From assembly GCF_020166415.1 (NCBI RefSeq), contig NZ_JAIQXV010000001.1:248001-312000 (forward strand): DNA of 64,000 bases, read 5' to 3'. Origin of the DNA: Deinococcus multiflagellatus. Lineage in GTDB: Bacteria > Deinococcota > Deinococci > Deinococcales > Deinococcaceae. Below the pieces are notes generated by a model, which did not search any database, was not told where the DNA came from, and saw nothing but the letters and a program-made list of their open reading frames with translations. Positions 22,601-32,350 of this stretch are shown here, in pieces. How positions within the stretch are numbered: position 1 is the stretch's first letter; every line of letters starts with the position of its first letter. The translations under genes and the position numbers were made by a program.

Positions 22601-22807
22601 CAGATCCTTGAAGCTGCGCGCCTGAACGTGGTGCACGCCCGGCTGTCCGTTGGCGGTGGGCGGCCCCTCGTAGAAGGTGAAGACCGGTCCATCCTTGGTC
22701 TGCGCCAGTGAGCGCTCGAAGATGCCCTTTTCCTTCCAGAAGGCCAGGATGTCCCCCTCCAGGGCAGGAAAGTTGGGGTTTTGCGGCACAGGTTTAAAGG
22801 TGGTCAT
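19634..22807 (-). CDS. ileS: Isoleucyl-tRNA synthetase, eukaryote-like (type 2)
   Basis: This 1057-residue class I synthetase charges tRNA-Ile. The HIGH-type motif is PPTANGQPGVHHVQARSF and KMSKS lies in DEKGAKMSKSKGNVVNPWDV. The editing domain includes FLVWTTTPWTLPYNVGVAIH. The GxPGxHH form of the HIGH motif and the overall length place it with the eukaryote-like IleRS2 branch, which in several bacteria is poorly inhibited by mupirocin. That property is inferred, not shown. GGAG lies 7 nt before the ATG. Expression should be controlled by the T-box leader upstream, and a short ORF overlaps the start. Confidence 0.96.
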   Translation of the reverse strand: MTTFKPVPQNPNFPALEGDILAFWKEKGIFERSLAQTKDGPVFTFYEGPPTANGQPGVHHVQARSFKDLFPRFRTMQGYHVPRKAGWDTHGLPVELGVEKKLGLNSKREVEAYGIDRFNAECRASVFEYEAEWRRFTERMGYWVDLDDAYLTLHKDYIESIWWSVKGLDEKGLLYKGFRVAPYCPKDGTTLSNAEVSEGYKDIQDPSVYVPFRLKDPGALGLPEGAAFLVWTTTPWTLPYNVGVAIHPEFTYVAARDKDGQVMILAQSLKGAVLGEEAEVVRTFRGAELERVAYEPLFTEAYEAEGEGKPVWLSGLDTYVSDSDGTGIVHTAPAFGEDDMRLARNYGFPVIVGVDSEGKHRFGPWQGVFFRDANTEIVRDLRARGLMWREKNFLHAYPHCWRCGTPLMYYATESWYLNNTRLKARLIELNQTIGWHPPHIKNGRYGGWLENLIDWNISRSRYWGTPLPIWEAEDGEYRVVGSYAELAELSGRPELTGPDFDPHRPFVDDITFEVGGKTFRRVPYVMDVWYDSGAMPFAQHHYPFENKDRFEAGGFPADFIAEAIDQTRGWFNSLHQIGTMVFDSVAYKSVICSGHILDEKGAKMSKSKGNVVNPWDVFEQYGADAARWYMYVSAPPELSRRFGMNLVGEAFRSYFLTLWNTYSFFVLYANLDRPDLQAAAPVAQRPEVDRWLVAKVQALIGTVTERLENYDPTGASRALQDFVVEDLSNWYVRRNRRRFWGEGGQVDHNAYATLHFALVTVTKLTAPFTPFLAETLYGNLVRSLDPGAPESVHLTAWPVVDEALAAPTLVGEMDAVLRVVSLGRAVRGQTGLRQRQPLPKVMVRARTAEQTQALGRFAEQLKEELNVKEVELMDQFTELVRYQLRPNLPVLGKKFGRGVPQVRAALGAADASEVARFVRDGKQFEVVAPTGERFELGPDEVLVDAQSPEGFAAQEEAGYLVAFDTTLTRELELEGLARDLVRGVQDARKKAGFEVQDRIALHLDLSGDAREAAEAWQEYLMSETLAETLVFGPADGFAAELEGGTAYLERLEVVSHN

Positions 22808-22904
22808 AGGGACTCCAGAAGCAGGGAAGAGGTGAAAGGGAAAAAACCAGGGGAGCGGGGATCACCCGCGTCCGAATCTGCCCCCAACGGTGCACGGTGC
22901 TCAT
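22794..22904 (-). CDS. Short ORF between the T-box and ileS, possible leader peptide
   Basis: This 36-codon ORF (MSTVHRWGQIRTRVIPA...) begins right after the T-tract of the T-box terminator. Its start has an unusually good ribosome binding site, GGAGGTG, ending 5 nt before the ATG. It ends at a TAA that lies 11 nt inside ileS in another frame, so the two overlap by 14 nt, an arrangement suited to termination-reinitiation coupling. It contains two isoleucine codons (10 and 15). Whether it is translated is unknown. The downstream half is rich in Pro, Phe and Leu. I know of no homologue. Confidence 0.4.
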   Translation of the reverse strand: MSTVHRWGQIRTRVIPAPLVFSLSPLPCFWSPYDHL

Positions 22905-22924
22905 GCCTTCACCTCCAGAACAAC

Positions 22925-23217
22925 AAAAAGCGGCGCGTCTCAGCTGATCTGCTGGGACGCGCCGCCTGGAAGCGTGTGCGTGGTACCACCCAACTTCGCC
23001 GCGTGCACGCGGCCTCGTTGCGGCCCTCTGCCGGGGGGTGTCCGGGCGGGTCTAGTCAGGCGCTCTGGCCCTTTCTTCCGCCGGCGCGGGAGGTGATCTT
23101 CCGTGGGTGCGGCTGGCTGGCCAGGCTCCCACCGTCCCTGACTCGCTCCGTGCTGCCCTGCGCCCCGTACTGTCCTCGCGGTCGCCTGTGTATTGTCTCC
23201 ACCCCACACTGGGGTGG
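22925..23217 (-). promoter_or_regulatory. T-box riboswitch leader of ileS
   Basis: On the minus strand the canonical T-box core GGGTGGTACCACGC (about 22992-22979) is followed by a terminator: GGCGGCGCGTC, loop, GACGCGCCGC, then TTTTTGTTGTT (to about 22917). About 200 nt of GC-rich leader lie upstream, with room for Stem I. GAAGATCACC near 23100 offers an ATC specifier for isoleucine, matching the downstream gene. Uncharged tRNA-Ile should pair with the TGG of the core and favour the antiterminator. T-boxes upstream of ileS are known in the Deinococcus-Thermus group. Confidence 0.88.
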
Positions 23218-23223
23218 CTTCTC

Positions 23224-23253
23224 ATGGTAGGACGCCCGGGGCCGAGCGGTCAA
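23224..23253 (-). promoter_or_regulatory. Predicted promoter of the ileS leader
   Basis: TTGACC (23253-23248), an 18-bp spacer and TACCAT (23229-23224) on the minus strand, placed correctly to start the T-box RNA at about 23217. Confidence 0.6.
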
Positions 23254-23385
23254 TCTGATCCGCCCGCCGGGCCTGGACAGGGTATGCTCGGGGCCTGCGC
23301 TCCTTCTGACCCGGCCACCTTTCTCACCCCGCGCATGTGTTTTTCGCCCGCAGGTGTATACAATCGCTTTCAGGGAGAACGGTTT

Positions 23386-24107
23386 ATGGAATTCTTTATC
23401 GATACGGCCATCACGGACGAGATCCGCGAAATCAATGAATGGGGCGTCCTGGCGGGCGTCACCACCAACCCCAGCCTGATCGTGGCCTCCGGGCGCGACT
23501 TCCGCGAAGTGGTGCAGGAAATCGCGGCCCTGGTGGGCGGCGCCATCAGCGCCGAAGTCACCGCCCTGGACGCCGAGGGCATGGTCAAGGAAGGCCGCGA
23601 GGTCGCCCAGTGGAGCGAGCACGTCGTGGTGAAGCTGCCCCTCACGCCCGCTGGCCTGAAAGCCTGCAAGGTGCTGACGGGCGAGGGCATCCGCACCAAC
23701 GTCACCCTGTGCTTCAGCGTGCCGCAGGCCCTGCTGGCCGCCCGCGCGGGCGCCACCTACATCAGCCCCTTCGCCGGGCGCGTGGACGACATCGGCTGGG
23801 ACGGCACCGAACTGATCCGCCAGATCAAGGAAGCCTACGTCCTGGGCGGCATTGACACCAAGGTGCTGGCCGCCAGCATCCGCCACCCCATGCACGTGGT
23901 GCAGGCCGCCCTGGCCGGCGCCGACGTGGCGACCATTCCGTACAAAGTCTTTACCCAGATGATCAAGCACCCCCTGACCCAGGCGGGCCTGGACGGCTTC
24001 ATGAAGGACTGGGCCAAGCGCGCCGGTGCCAGCCCGGAAACCCCGGCCAGCGAAGCCGGCACGAACCCCACGGGTGGGGGCGTGACCGAGCAGGGAGGCA
24101 GCAAGCA

Positions 24108-24111
<4 letters not shown>
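23386..24111 (+). CDS. tal: Transaldolase (short TalC/Fsa-like type)
   Basis: This 241-residue protein transfers dihydroxyacetone units in the non-oxidative pentose phosphate pathway. It opens [20 protein letters not shown] and has [15 protein letters not shown]. The Schiff-base lysine lies in [17 protein letters not shown], and [16 protein letters not shown] is also present. It belongs to the short transaldolase/fructose-6-phosphate aldolase subfamily. A Pro/Gly-rich tail of about 25 residues extends past the usual end. AGGGAGA precedes the ATG, and TACAAT (23359-23364) is a likely -10 element. The stop overlaps the rho start (GTGA). Confidence 0.94.
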
Positions 24112-25382
<1,271 letters not shown>

Positions 25383-25416
25383 GCCGGCGCGCCCTCTTTT
25401 TTTCCGGAGCCTGCTC

Positions 25417-26766
25417 TTGTCTCGATCCCGCATTCGCGGCCTGTCCCGTCTGGCCGCCCTCTGCGCCCTGCTGGGCGCCGCGTTCGCACAGACCACGCCT
25501 GTGCTGTCCTGGCTTACCGAGCCCTCGCCCCAGGCGCTGGCCCCCGGCCCCGACGTCGTGCTGACCCGCGACACGGGCGGGCGCGCCCTGCAGCTGGTCA
25601 CCGACGGCCGCACGCCGCCGGCCGAGCTGGCACGCCGCTACGGCGTGCCCCCGGCCCACCTGACCCTGCTGGAGCGCCGCCCCGGCGCCCGCACGTGGCA
25701 GCTGGCCCTGCCCGCCGCCGTCACCGAGCGGGCCCCGGCCCGGCCCCGGTCAGTGCTGTCCTACCGCGTGCGGCCCGGCGACACCATGGCGGGCGTGGCC
25801 GCCCGCTTTGGCCTGCCGCTGGTGGACCTGCTGGGCATGAACCTGGACCGCACCAGCCTGGACCGCCTCCAGCCGGGCAGCCGTTTGAACATTCCCACCG
25901 GCCCCCGGGGCCTGCTGGTGCGTATCAAGCCCGGCCAGAGTGCCCTGTCCCTGATCGCGGGCTACGGCGCCGACCTCGTGCAGACCGCCCGCGCCAACGA
26001 CGTGCTGCCCACCGAGCTGCAAGTGGGCGACGACCTGCTGCTGCCGGGCATCCGCGCCACTGGCTTCGCCCAGCAACTCGCCGACCGCCGGGAGGCCGAG
26101 CGCCGCGCCGCCCTGGTCGCGCAGCGTCAGGCCCAGTACGAGCGCTTCCTGGCCTGGAAAAAAGGCCGTGAGCGCGCCCGCCTGGAATCCAAGTACGCCG
26201 CCCAGGCCAAATATGAAGAGTACCTCGCCTGGAAAAACAGCCCCGAGCGGCAGGCCCGCATCCAGGCCTACGAGCGCCAGGCCCAGTACGAGGCGGCGCA
26301 GGCCGCGGCCCAGGCCCGCGCCCGCGCCGCTGCGGCCCAGCGCGCGGTGGCGGCCGCGCCCACCGCGCGCGCCGCGGCGACCGGCAGCCGCTCCCTGGTG
26401 TGGCCCATGCGCAACTACCGCCTGACCAGCCGTTACGGCGAGCGCGACATCGATTTTCACCGCGAAGTGTTCCACGGCGGCATTGACCTTGCCGCCCCCT
26501 ACGGCACGCCCATCTACGCGGCGGCCGACGGCACCGTCTCCGAAAGCGGCTACGGTGACTACGGCCTGAATGTGTACACCCGCAGCGGCAACAGCCTGCT
26601 GATTTACGGCCATATGAGCCGCACGGCGGTGGTGGCCGGGCAGCAGGTGCGCCAGGGCGACCTCCTGGGGTATATCGGCTGCACCGGCATCTGCACGGGG
26701 CCCCACCTGCACTTTGAGGTGCGGTTGTCCGGGCAGACCGTGGACCCCCTGGCCCTGCTGCCATGA
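25417..26766 (+). CDS. Secreted LysM-M23 murein endopeptidase
   Basis: This 449-residue envelope protein has a signal peptide (LSRLAALCALLGAAFA) and two LysM domains (YRVRPGDTMAGVAARFGLPL; RIKPGQSALSLIAGYGADLV). A charged coiled-coil linker follows (QRQAQYERFLAWKKGRERAR). The C-terminal M23 domain carries the metal ligands in FHGGIDLAAPYGTPIYAA and GPHLHFEVRL. All zinc residues (H-x3-D and HLH) are present, so it is likely active rather than an activator. It should cleave peptide cross-links. The start is TTG with GGAG 9 nt upstream. The next gene overlaps its stop by ATGA, tying it to a response regulator. Confidence 0.93.
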   Translation: MSRSRIRGLSRLAALCALLGAAFAQTTPVLSWLTEPSPQALAPGPDVVLTRDTGGRALQLVTDGRTPPAELARRYGVPPAHLTLLERRPGARTWQLALPAAVTERAPARPRSVLSYRVRPGDTMAGVAARFGLPLVDLLGMNLDRTSLDRLQPGSRLNIPTGPRGLLVRIKPGQSALSLIAGYGADLVQTARANDVLPTELQVGDDLLLPGIRATGFAQQLADRREAERRAALVAQRQAQYERFLAWKKGRERARLESKYAAQAKYEEYLAWKNSPERQARIQAYERQAQYEAAQAAAQARARAAAAQRAVAAAPTARAAATGSRSLVWPMRNYRLTSRYGERDIDFHREVFHGGIDLAAPYGTPIYAAADGTVSESGYGDYGLNVYTRSGNSLLIYGHMSRTAVVAGQQVRQGDLLGYIGCTGICTGPHLHFEVRLSGQTVDPLALLP

Positions 26767-27167
26767 CGGCTCCCGGAGCAACTCCCCTGCGCCTGCTGGT
26801 CGTGGACGACGAGGCGCAGATTCTGGAGTTGCTGGAGTTGACCCTGAGCCTGCAGGGCTTTGAGGTCACCACCGCCCCCAACGGCCCGGCGGCCCTGGAC
26901 GCCCTGCCCGGTTGCGCCCCCGACGTGATCGTGATGGACGTGCTGATGACCCCCTGGGACGGCTTTGAAACGGTGCGCCGCATGCTGGCCCAGGTGGGCG
27001 CGGGCCTGCCGCCGGTGGTGTTTCTCTCCGGGCTGGCCCGCCCCACCCCGCCGGAGCTGGGCCCACGCATTCAGGAGCATTACCTCCTCAAGCCCTTCCG
27101 GCCCTCGCAACTGGTCGAGGCCATCCGCCGCGCACACGCCGACGGCGCCGACTGGCGCCCACCTTGA
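26763..27167 (+). CDS. Single-domain response regulator
   Basis: This is a 134-residue receiver domain. The acidic pair is in [15 protein letters not shown], the phospho-acceptor Asp in [17 protein letters not shown], the Ser in [10 protein letters not shown] and the Lys in [16 protein letters not shown]. It has no output domain. Its ATG overlaps the stop of the M23 peptidase gene, so the two proteins are made together. This may link cell-wall cutting to a signal, but no kinase lies nearby. Confidence 0.9.
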   Translation: MTAPGATPLRLLVVDDEAQILELLELTLSLQGFEVTTAPNGPAALDALPGCAPDVIVMDVLMTPWDGFETVRRMLAQVGAGLPPVVFLSGLARPTPPELGPRIQEHYLLKPFRPSQLVEAIRRAHADGADWRPP

Positions 27168-27184
27168 CCTCCAGACAATCGGTC

Positions 27185-27252
27185 CAACTGACCCCATCAC
27201 CCAGAGCCTCTTGACCCTGGTGGTGGGGTCAGTTGTTCGCCATACTGACCCC

Positions 27253-27254
<2 letters not shown>
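27185..27254. promoter_or_regulatory. Triple repeat and hairpin upstream of pdxS
   Basis: CAACTGACCCCATCACC (27185-27201) pairs over 17 positions (one G-T) with GGTGGTGGGGTCAGTTG (27219-27235). A third copy, ACTGACCCCAT (27244-27254), reaches into the pdxS start codon and could pair with the same right arm over 10 bp. CATACT (27241-27246) lies 6 nt before the ATG as a likely -10 box. The right arm therefore covers the -35 region of that promoter. Confidence 0.6.
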
Positions 27255-28143
<889 letters not shown>

Positions 28144-28145
28144 GC

Positions 28146-28754
28146 ATGGGTGCCGCTGGTCCCCGCGTGGGCGTCCTGGCCCTGCAGGGTGCGTTCCGCG
28201 AACACCGCGCGCGCCTGGAAGCCCTGGGCGCCGCCGTGACCGAGGTGCGCCTGCCGGCCGACCTCGCCGGGCTCTCCGGCCTGATCCTGCCCGGCGGCGA
28301 GAGCACCACCATGGCCCGCCTGATGGGGGAGTTCGGCCTTTGGGCCCCCGTGCGTGACTTCCACGCGGCCGGCGGCCACCTCTGGGGCACCTGTGCCGGC
28401 GCCATCCTGCTGGCCCGCGAGGTGCAGGGCGCACCCCCCCAGTTCGGCCACCAGGACAGCCTCGCCCTGCTGGACGTCACCGTGCAGCGCAACGCCTTTG
28501 GCCGCCAGATTGATTCCTTCACCACCGACCTGTTGCTTGAGGGCCTAAGCGCCCCGCTGCCGGCGGTGTTCATCCGCGCGCCCGCCTTTGCCCGGGTGGG
28601 GGAGGGTGTCGAGGTGCTCGCTACCCACGAGGGCCAGACCGTGGCCGTGCGGCAGGGTCGCGTGCTGGCCACCGCCTTCCACCCCGAGCTGACCGGCGAC
28701 CTGCGCCTGCACGAGCTGTTCCTTGGTGGCATGCGGGCACCGGTCCCAGCCTGA
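28146..28754 (+). CDS. pdxT: Pyridoxal 5'-phosphate synthase, glutaminase subunit
   Basis: This 202-residue class I glutamine amidotransferase releases ammonia for PdxS. It has VGVLALQGAFREHRARLEAL, the oxyanion segment LILPGGESTTMARLMGEFG, the nucleophile Cys in LWGTCAGAILLAREVQG, and the His-Glu pair in ATAFHPELTGDLRLHELFL. It begins 2 nt after the pdxS stop, so the two are co-translated. A 19-bp hairpin follows. Confidence 0.96.
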   Translation: MGAAGPRVGVLALQGAFREHRARLEALGAAVTEVRLPADLAGLSGLILPGGESTTMARLMGEFGLWAPVRDFHAAGGHLWGTCAGAILLAREVQGAPPQFGHQDSLALLDVTVQRNAFGRQIDSFTTDLLLEGLSAPLPAVFIRAPAFARVGEGVEVLATHEGQTVAVRQGRVLATAFHPELTGDLRLHELFLGGMRAPVPA

Positions 28755-28758
28755 ACAG

Positions 28759-28815
28759 CAAGGCCGAAGGGCAAGAGTCGCGGAAAACCGCACCTGCTCT
28801 TGCCCTTCGGCCTTG
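28759..28815 (+). terminator. Very long hairpin after pdxT
   Basis: Perfect 19-bp stem (CAAGGCCGAAGGGCAAGAG and its complement) around a 19-nt loop that itself holds GCGG-aaaa-CCGC. No T-tract follows, so it may protect or process RNA rather than be a classical terminator. Confidence 0.55.
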
Positions 28816-28908
28816 CGGGAAAGCAGAGGCAGGTGCGCCCTCCAGACCTCTTGTGCCTGGCCGCCGCCTGTGCCTCTCTGAGCGCCAGCCTCTCTCCCAA
28901 TGGTCAAT

Positions 28909-28955
28909 GAAATAATCAATTCACGATCTAGTACAATCGTGAATTGAATCACTTG
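28909..28955 (+). repeat. 47-bp intergenic palindromic repeat, copy C
   Basis: Both palindrome arms are perfect (TTCACGAT / ATCGTGAA around CTAGTACA). The flanks are more diverged: GAAATAATCAA at the start and GAATCACTTG at the end. It lies between two plus-strand genes, 74 nt before the alpha/beta hydrolase, and is the only copy not placed 3' of a gene in the shared orientation. Confidence 0.8.
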
Positions 28956-29028
28956 CTGATCCTTCCTTCAACCCCTCCCTCAACCTTCGCTCAGGGCGAA
29001 GCCACCCGGCCTGCCCTATGCTGCAGCG

Positions 29029-29790
29029 ATGGCGCAGAGCGTTTTCGAGCATCAGGGCGCGCGACTCCATGTGGAGCACAGCGGCGCAGGGGAGAGGCCC
29101 GTGGTCCTGATTCACGGCCTCAGCGGCTCGGGGCGCTGGTGGCGCTTCAATGTGAATGCCCTCAAAGCGCACCACCACGTCTATACCCTGGAACTCAGCG
29201 GTTACGGCCGCGCCCGGCGCCAGCGGGCCCTGGGGGTGCGCGAGGCCGCCGCCCTCGTCGCCGCGTGGCTGGAGCACGAGAACCTGCAGGACGTCGCCCT
29301 GGTGGGCCATTCCATGGGCGGCCACGTGAGCATGCATGTGGCGGCGCGCTGCCCGGATCGCGTGACCCGGCTGGTCCTCGTGTGCGCCAGCGGCCTGCTG
29401 CGGGCCAATGCCGCCCGCACCGCCCTGCACCTGCCGCGCGCCGCGCTGCTGGGCAACCGGCGGTTCCTGTCCACCATCCTGCTGGACGCCGCGCTGGCCG
29501 GGCCCGTGAACCTCTGGCGCAACGCGGTGAACCTGCTGAACGACTCGGTGCAGGACGCCCTGCCCGGCATTCGCGCCCGCACGCTGATCATCTGGGGCGA
29601 GCGCGACGTGCTGGTGCCGCTGCCCCTGGGCCAGTTGCTGCACGAGGCCCTGCCCGGCTCGCGCCTGGAAGTCATTCCCCGCGCGGGGCATATTGTGATG
29701 GTGGACGCCCCCCGCGCCTTTAACCGCCTGCTGCGCGCTTTTCTCGACGAGCCGCTGAACCCGCAACCCGCCGCCCCTGGACCTGCGTGA
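29029..29790 (+). CDS. Alpha/beta hydrolase (first of a coupled pair)
   Basis: This 253-residue alpha/beta hydrolase fold protein has the oxyanion motif VVLIHGLSGSGRWWRF and the nucleophile elbow GHSMGG in DVALVGHSMGGHVSMHVA. The acid Asp is in IIWGERDVLVPLPLG and the His in IPRAGHIVMVDAPR. There is no signal peptide, so it is probably a cytoplasmic esterase or C-C hydrolase of unknown substrate. Its last codons overlap the next start (GTGA), so the two hydrolases are co-translated, although they are only distantly alike. Confidence 0.9.
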   Translation: MAQSVFEHQGARLHVEHSGAGERPVVLIHGLSGSGRWWRFNVNALKAHHHVYTLELSGYGRARRQRALGVREAAALVAAWLEHENLQDVALVGHSMGGHVSMHVAARCPDRVTRLVLVCASGLLRANAARTALHLPRAALLGNRRFLSTILLDAALAGPVNLWRNAVNLLNDSVQDALPGIRARTLIIWGERDVLVPLPLGQLLHEALPGSRLEVIPRAGHIVMVDAPRAFNRLLRAFLDEPLNPQPAAPGPA

Positions 29791-30533
29791 GGGGAACCCC
29801 CGTCTTCTGTACCGTCAATGGCCTGCGCACCCACGCGCGCCGCCTCGGCCAGGGCGCGCCGCTGGTCCTGGTCCCCGGCCTGGGCTGTGCCGCCTGGATG
29901 TACCACCGGGTCGCCCACGAACTGGCCCGCGAGCGCACGGTGTACCTGTACGACCCCCCTGGGCACGGCCTCAGCGAGGGCCGCCCGGACTTTCCCGTGT
30001 GCATTGAGCACCTCACCGACCACCTCGCTGCGTGGCTGGCGGCCATGAATCTGCGCGGCATGCCCGTGTTTGGCCACTCGCTGGGGGGAGAGGTGATGTT
30101 TGACCTCGCCGCGCGTTACCCGACTTTCCCCAGCGCCCTGATCGCCTGCGCCCCCACGGGGATTCCAGAAAACCCCAGCGTGCGCGTGCAGTTCCTGCGC
30201 CTGCTGCTGGACCTGCCCCGCGAGCGCCTGGGGCTGCTGCTGCCCGGCCTGCGTGCCTACACCCGCTGCGGCCCCCGGCGCATGTACCGGCTGGCCCGTG
30301 ACCAGGAAGCCCACATGACGGGCCCCCTTCTGGGCCGCGTGGAGGTCCCCACCTTGCTGCTGGACGGCCTGGCCGACCCGGTGGTGCAGTCGTGGACCCT
30401 GTGGGAGATTCACGAGGCCATTCCCCACACGGTCATCCGCCAGATTCCCGGCGCCACCCACGCGATGGCCGATAGTTTTCCCTGTACGGTCGCCCAGTAC
30501 ACGCTGGACTTCCTGAACCTCATGGAGCGATGA
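29787..30533 (+). CDS. Alpha/beta hydrolase (second of a coupled pair)
   Basis: This 248-residue paralogue of the upstream hydrolase has LVLVPGLGCAAWMYHRV for the oxyanion hole, VFGHSLGGEVMFDLAA with the nucleophile Ser, LLDGLADPVVQSWTL for the acid and IPGATHAMADSF with the His. The start is GTG overlapping the previous stop. Its own stop codon (30531-30533, TGA) is adjacent to the first base of repeat copy D, so the extreme C terminus may have been set by the repeat. The substrate is unknown. Confidence 0.88.
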   Translation: MRGTPVFCTVNGLRTHARRLGQGAPLVLVPGLGCAAWMYHRVAHELARERTVYLYDPPGHGLSEGRPDFPVCIEHLTDHLAAWLAAMNLRGMPVFGHSLGGEVMFDLAARYPTFPSALIACAPTGIPENPSVRVQFLRLLLDLPRERLGLLLPGLRAYTRCGPRRMYRLARDQEAHMTGPLLGRVEVPTLLLDGLADPVVQSWTLWEIHEAIPHTVIRQIPGATHAMADSFPCTVAQYTLDFLNLMER

Positions 30534-30578
30534 AACGAAACTTTCACGATCTGATATAATCGTGAATACTTTCACTTA
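30532..30578 (+). repeat. 47-bp intergenic palindromic repeat, copy D
   Basis: Starts GAAACGAAACT, palindrome TTCACGAT-CTGATATA-ATCGTGAA, ends ACTTTCACTTA. It differs from copy E at one position although 17 kb away. It overlaps the TGA stop of the plus-strand hydrolase by two bases. On the minus strand it lies 38 nt past the aspS stop, and the palindrome is followed by AGTTTCGTTTC. Confidence 0.9.
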
Positions 30579-30616
30579 CATCTCCATAAGAAAGAGGGCC
30601 TCTCCGCCCCCTTCCT

Positions 30617-32350
30617 TTACTCTTCTTTCGCCACCTGCAGTCCTACCTCCGCCAACTGCGCGGCCTCAACAGGGGAGGGCGCCAGGGCCAGCAGGTCCAC
30701 GCCCCGGTTGTTCTTCGGAAACGCGATCACCTCGCGGATGCTCGCCGCGCCGCTGAGCACCATCACCAGGCGGTCAAAGCCCCAGGCGATGCCGCCGTGG
30801 GGGGGCGTGCCGTACTCCAGGGCGTCCAGGAAGAAGCCAAACTTCTCGCGCGCCTGCTCGGCGCTCAGGCCGATGGCGGCGAACATCTGCGCCTGCACCG
30901 CCGGGTCGTGAATACGGATGCTGCCGCCGCCGATCTCGAAGCCGTTGAGCACGAGGTCATACGCCTGGGCGCGGATCTCGCCCTGTCGCTCGGTGCCGAA
31001 CAGGGGCAGGTCGTCCGGGTGCGGCGCGGTGAAGGGGTGGTGCATGTAGGTCCAGGTGCCGGCCTCCTCGTCGAATTCCAGCTGCGGGAAGTCGGTCACC
31101 CAGCTCACATGGAACTGGGGCCCCGTCGCCGCAAGGTCAAACAGGTCACGCAGCGCCAGCCGCACCGCCCCCAGCGCCGAGACGGCCTTCTTCCACTCGC
31201 CCGCCGCGAACAGCAGCGTGCCGCCCTGCTCGACCCCCGTGCGCTCGACTAGCGCCGCCGCCTGCGCGCCCACGAACTTGCTGATGCCGCCCGTAAAGCC
31301 CTCGCCGTCGCGCTTGAGCCACGCCAGCCCCCGGGCACCGTTCTGCTTGGCCACGCGCTCCAGTTCGTCAATCTGCTTGCGGGTGAGTTCCGGGGCCGAG
31401 AGCACCTTCACGGTCTGCGCCTCGGCAAAGGCCTTGAATTCACCGCCCTGAAACAGATCGGTGACGTCCACGAATTCCAGGCCAAAGCGCTGGTCCGGCT
31501 TGTCGGAGCCGAAGCGGTTCATAGCGTCCATGTACGGCAGGCGGGGGAAGGGGAGAGGCAACTGCACGCCCACCGTCTCGCGCACCACATGGGCCAGCAG
31601 CTCCTCTTGCGTGGAGAGCACGTCGTCCTGGTCCACAAAGGACATTTCCATGTCCAGCTGCGTGAAGTCCGGCTGGCGGTCGGCGCGCAGGTCCTCGTCG
31701 CGGAAGCAGCGCGCCAGCTGGTAGTAGCGGTCAAAGCCCGCGATCATCAGCATCTGCTTGAACAGCTGCGGGCTCTGCGGCAGCGCGTAGAACTCGCCGG
31801 GGTTCTGGCGGCTGGGCACCAGAAAGTCGCGCGCGCCCTCCGGCGTGGACTTGGTGAGCATGGGCGTTTCCACCTGCACGAAGCCGGCCGCGTCCAGAAA
31901 GGCCGTCACGGCGGCCACCGCCTTGGAGCGCAGCAGCAGGCCGCGCTGCATCTCCGGGCGCCGCAGGTCCAGGTAGCGGTACTTGAGGCGGATGTCCTCT
32001 GACACCTGATCGCCCTTGTCCAGCTCGAACGGCGGGGTTTTGGCCGCGTTCAGCACCTTCACCCGCGTGGCGAGCACCTCGTAGTCGCCCAGGCCGCCCT
32101 TGCGCTGGCTTTCGGGGCGCAGTTGAAAGCGGCCCTCCACCTCGGCCACATACTCGGCGCGCAGGCGGTCGGCGTCGGCAAACGCGGGGGAATCCGGCTC
32201 CACTTGCACCTGCACGGTGCCGCTGCGGTCGCGCAGCTCGGCGAAAATCAGCCCGCCCAGGTCGCGGCGGCGGCTGACCCAGCCCTGCAGGACGACGGTC
32301 TGCCCGGCGTGCGTGTCGTTGAGGTGGCCCATCATGGCGGTGCGTTTCAT
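30617..32350 (-). CDS. aspS: Aspartyl-tRNA synthetase, bacterial type
   Basis: This 577-residue class IIb synthetase has an N-terminal OB-fold anticodon domain ([20 protein letters not shown]), class II motif 2 ([20 protein letters not shown]), an inserted GAD-like domain near residues 280-400, and motif 3 ([15 protein letters not shown]). The insertion marks it as the bacterial form. Deinococcus species are known to carry a second, archaeal-type AspRS elsewhere. Its start overlaps the hisS stop (ATGA), so hisS and aspS are translated together, a pairing common in bacteria. Confidence 0.96.
   Translation of the reverse strand: MKRTAMMGHLNDTHAGQTVVLQGWVSRRRDLGGLIFAELRDRSGTVQVQVEPDSPAFADADRLRAEYVAEVEGRFQLRPESQRKGGLGDYEVLATRVKVLNAAKTPPFELDKGDQVSEDIRLKYRYLDLRRPEMQRGLLLRSKAVAAVTAFLDAAGFVQVETPMLTKSTPEGARDFLVPSRQNPGEFYALPQSPQLFKQMLMIAGFDRYYQLARCFRDEDLRADRQPDFTQLDMEMSFVDQDDVLSTQEELLAHVVRETVGVQLPLPFPRLPYMDAMNRFGSDKPDQRFGLEFVDVTDLFQGGEFKAFAEAQTVKVLSAPELTRKQIDELERVAKQNGARGLAWLKRDGEGFTGGISKFVGAQAAALVERTGVEQGGTLLFAAGEWKKAVSALGAVRLALRDLFDLAATGPQFHVSWVTDFPQLEFDEEAGTWTYMHHPFTAPHPDDLPLFGTERQGEIRAQAYDLVLNGFEIGGGSIRIHDPAVQAQMFAAIGLSAEQAREKFGFFLDALEYGTPPHGGIAWGFDRLVMVLSGAASIREVIAFPKNNRGVDLLALAPSPVEAAQLAEVGLQVAKEE

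Noticed and set aside
19640..22711. A 1023-codon open frame antisense to ileS
   Set aside because: It mirrors the ileS coding bias on the opposite strand, has His/Arg/Gly-rich low-complexity protein and no family features. Such shadows are normal in a high-GC genome.
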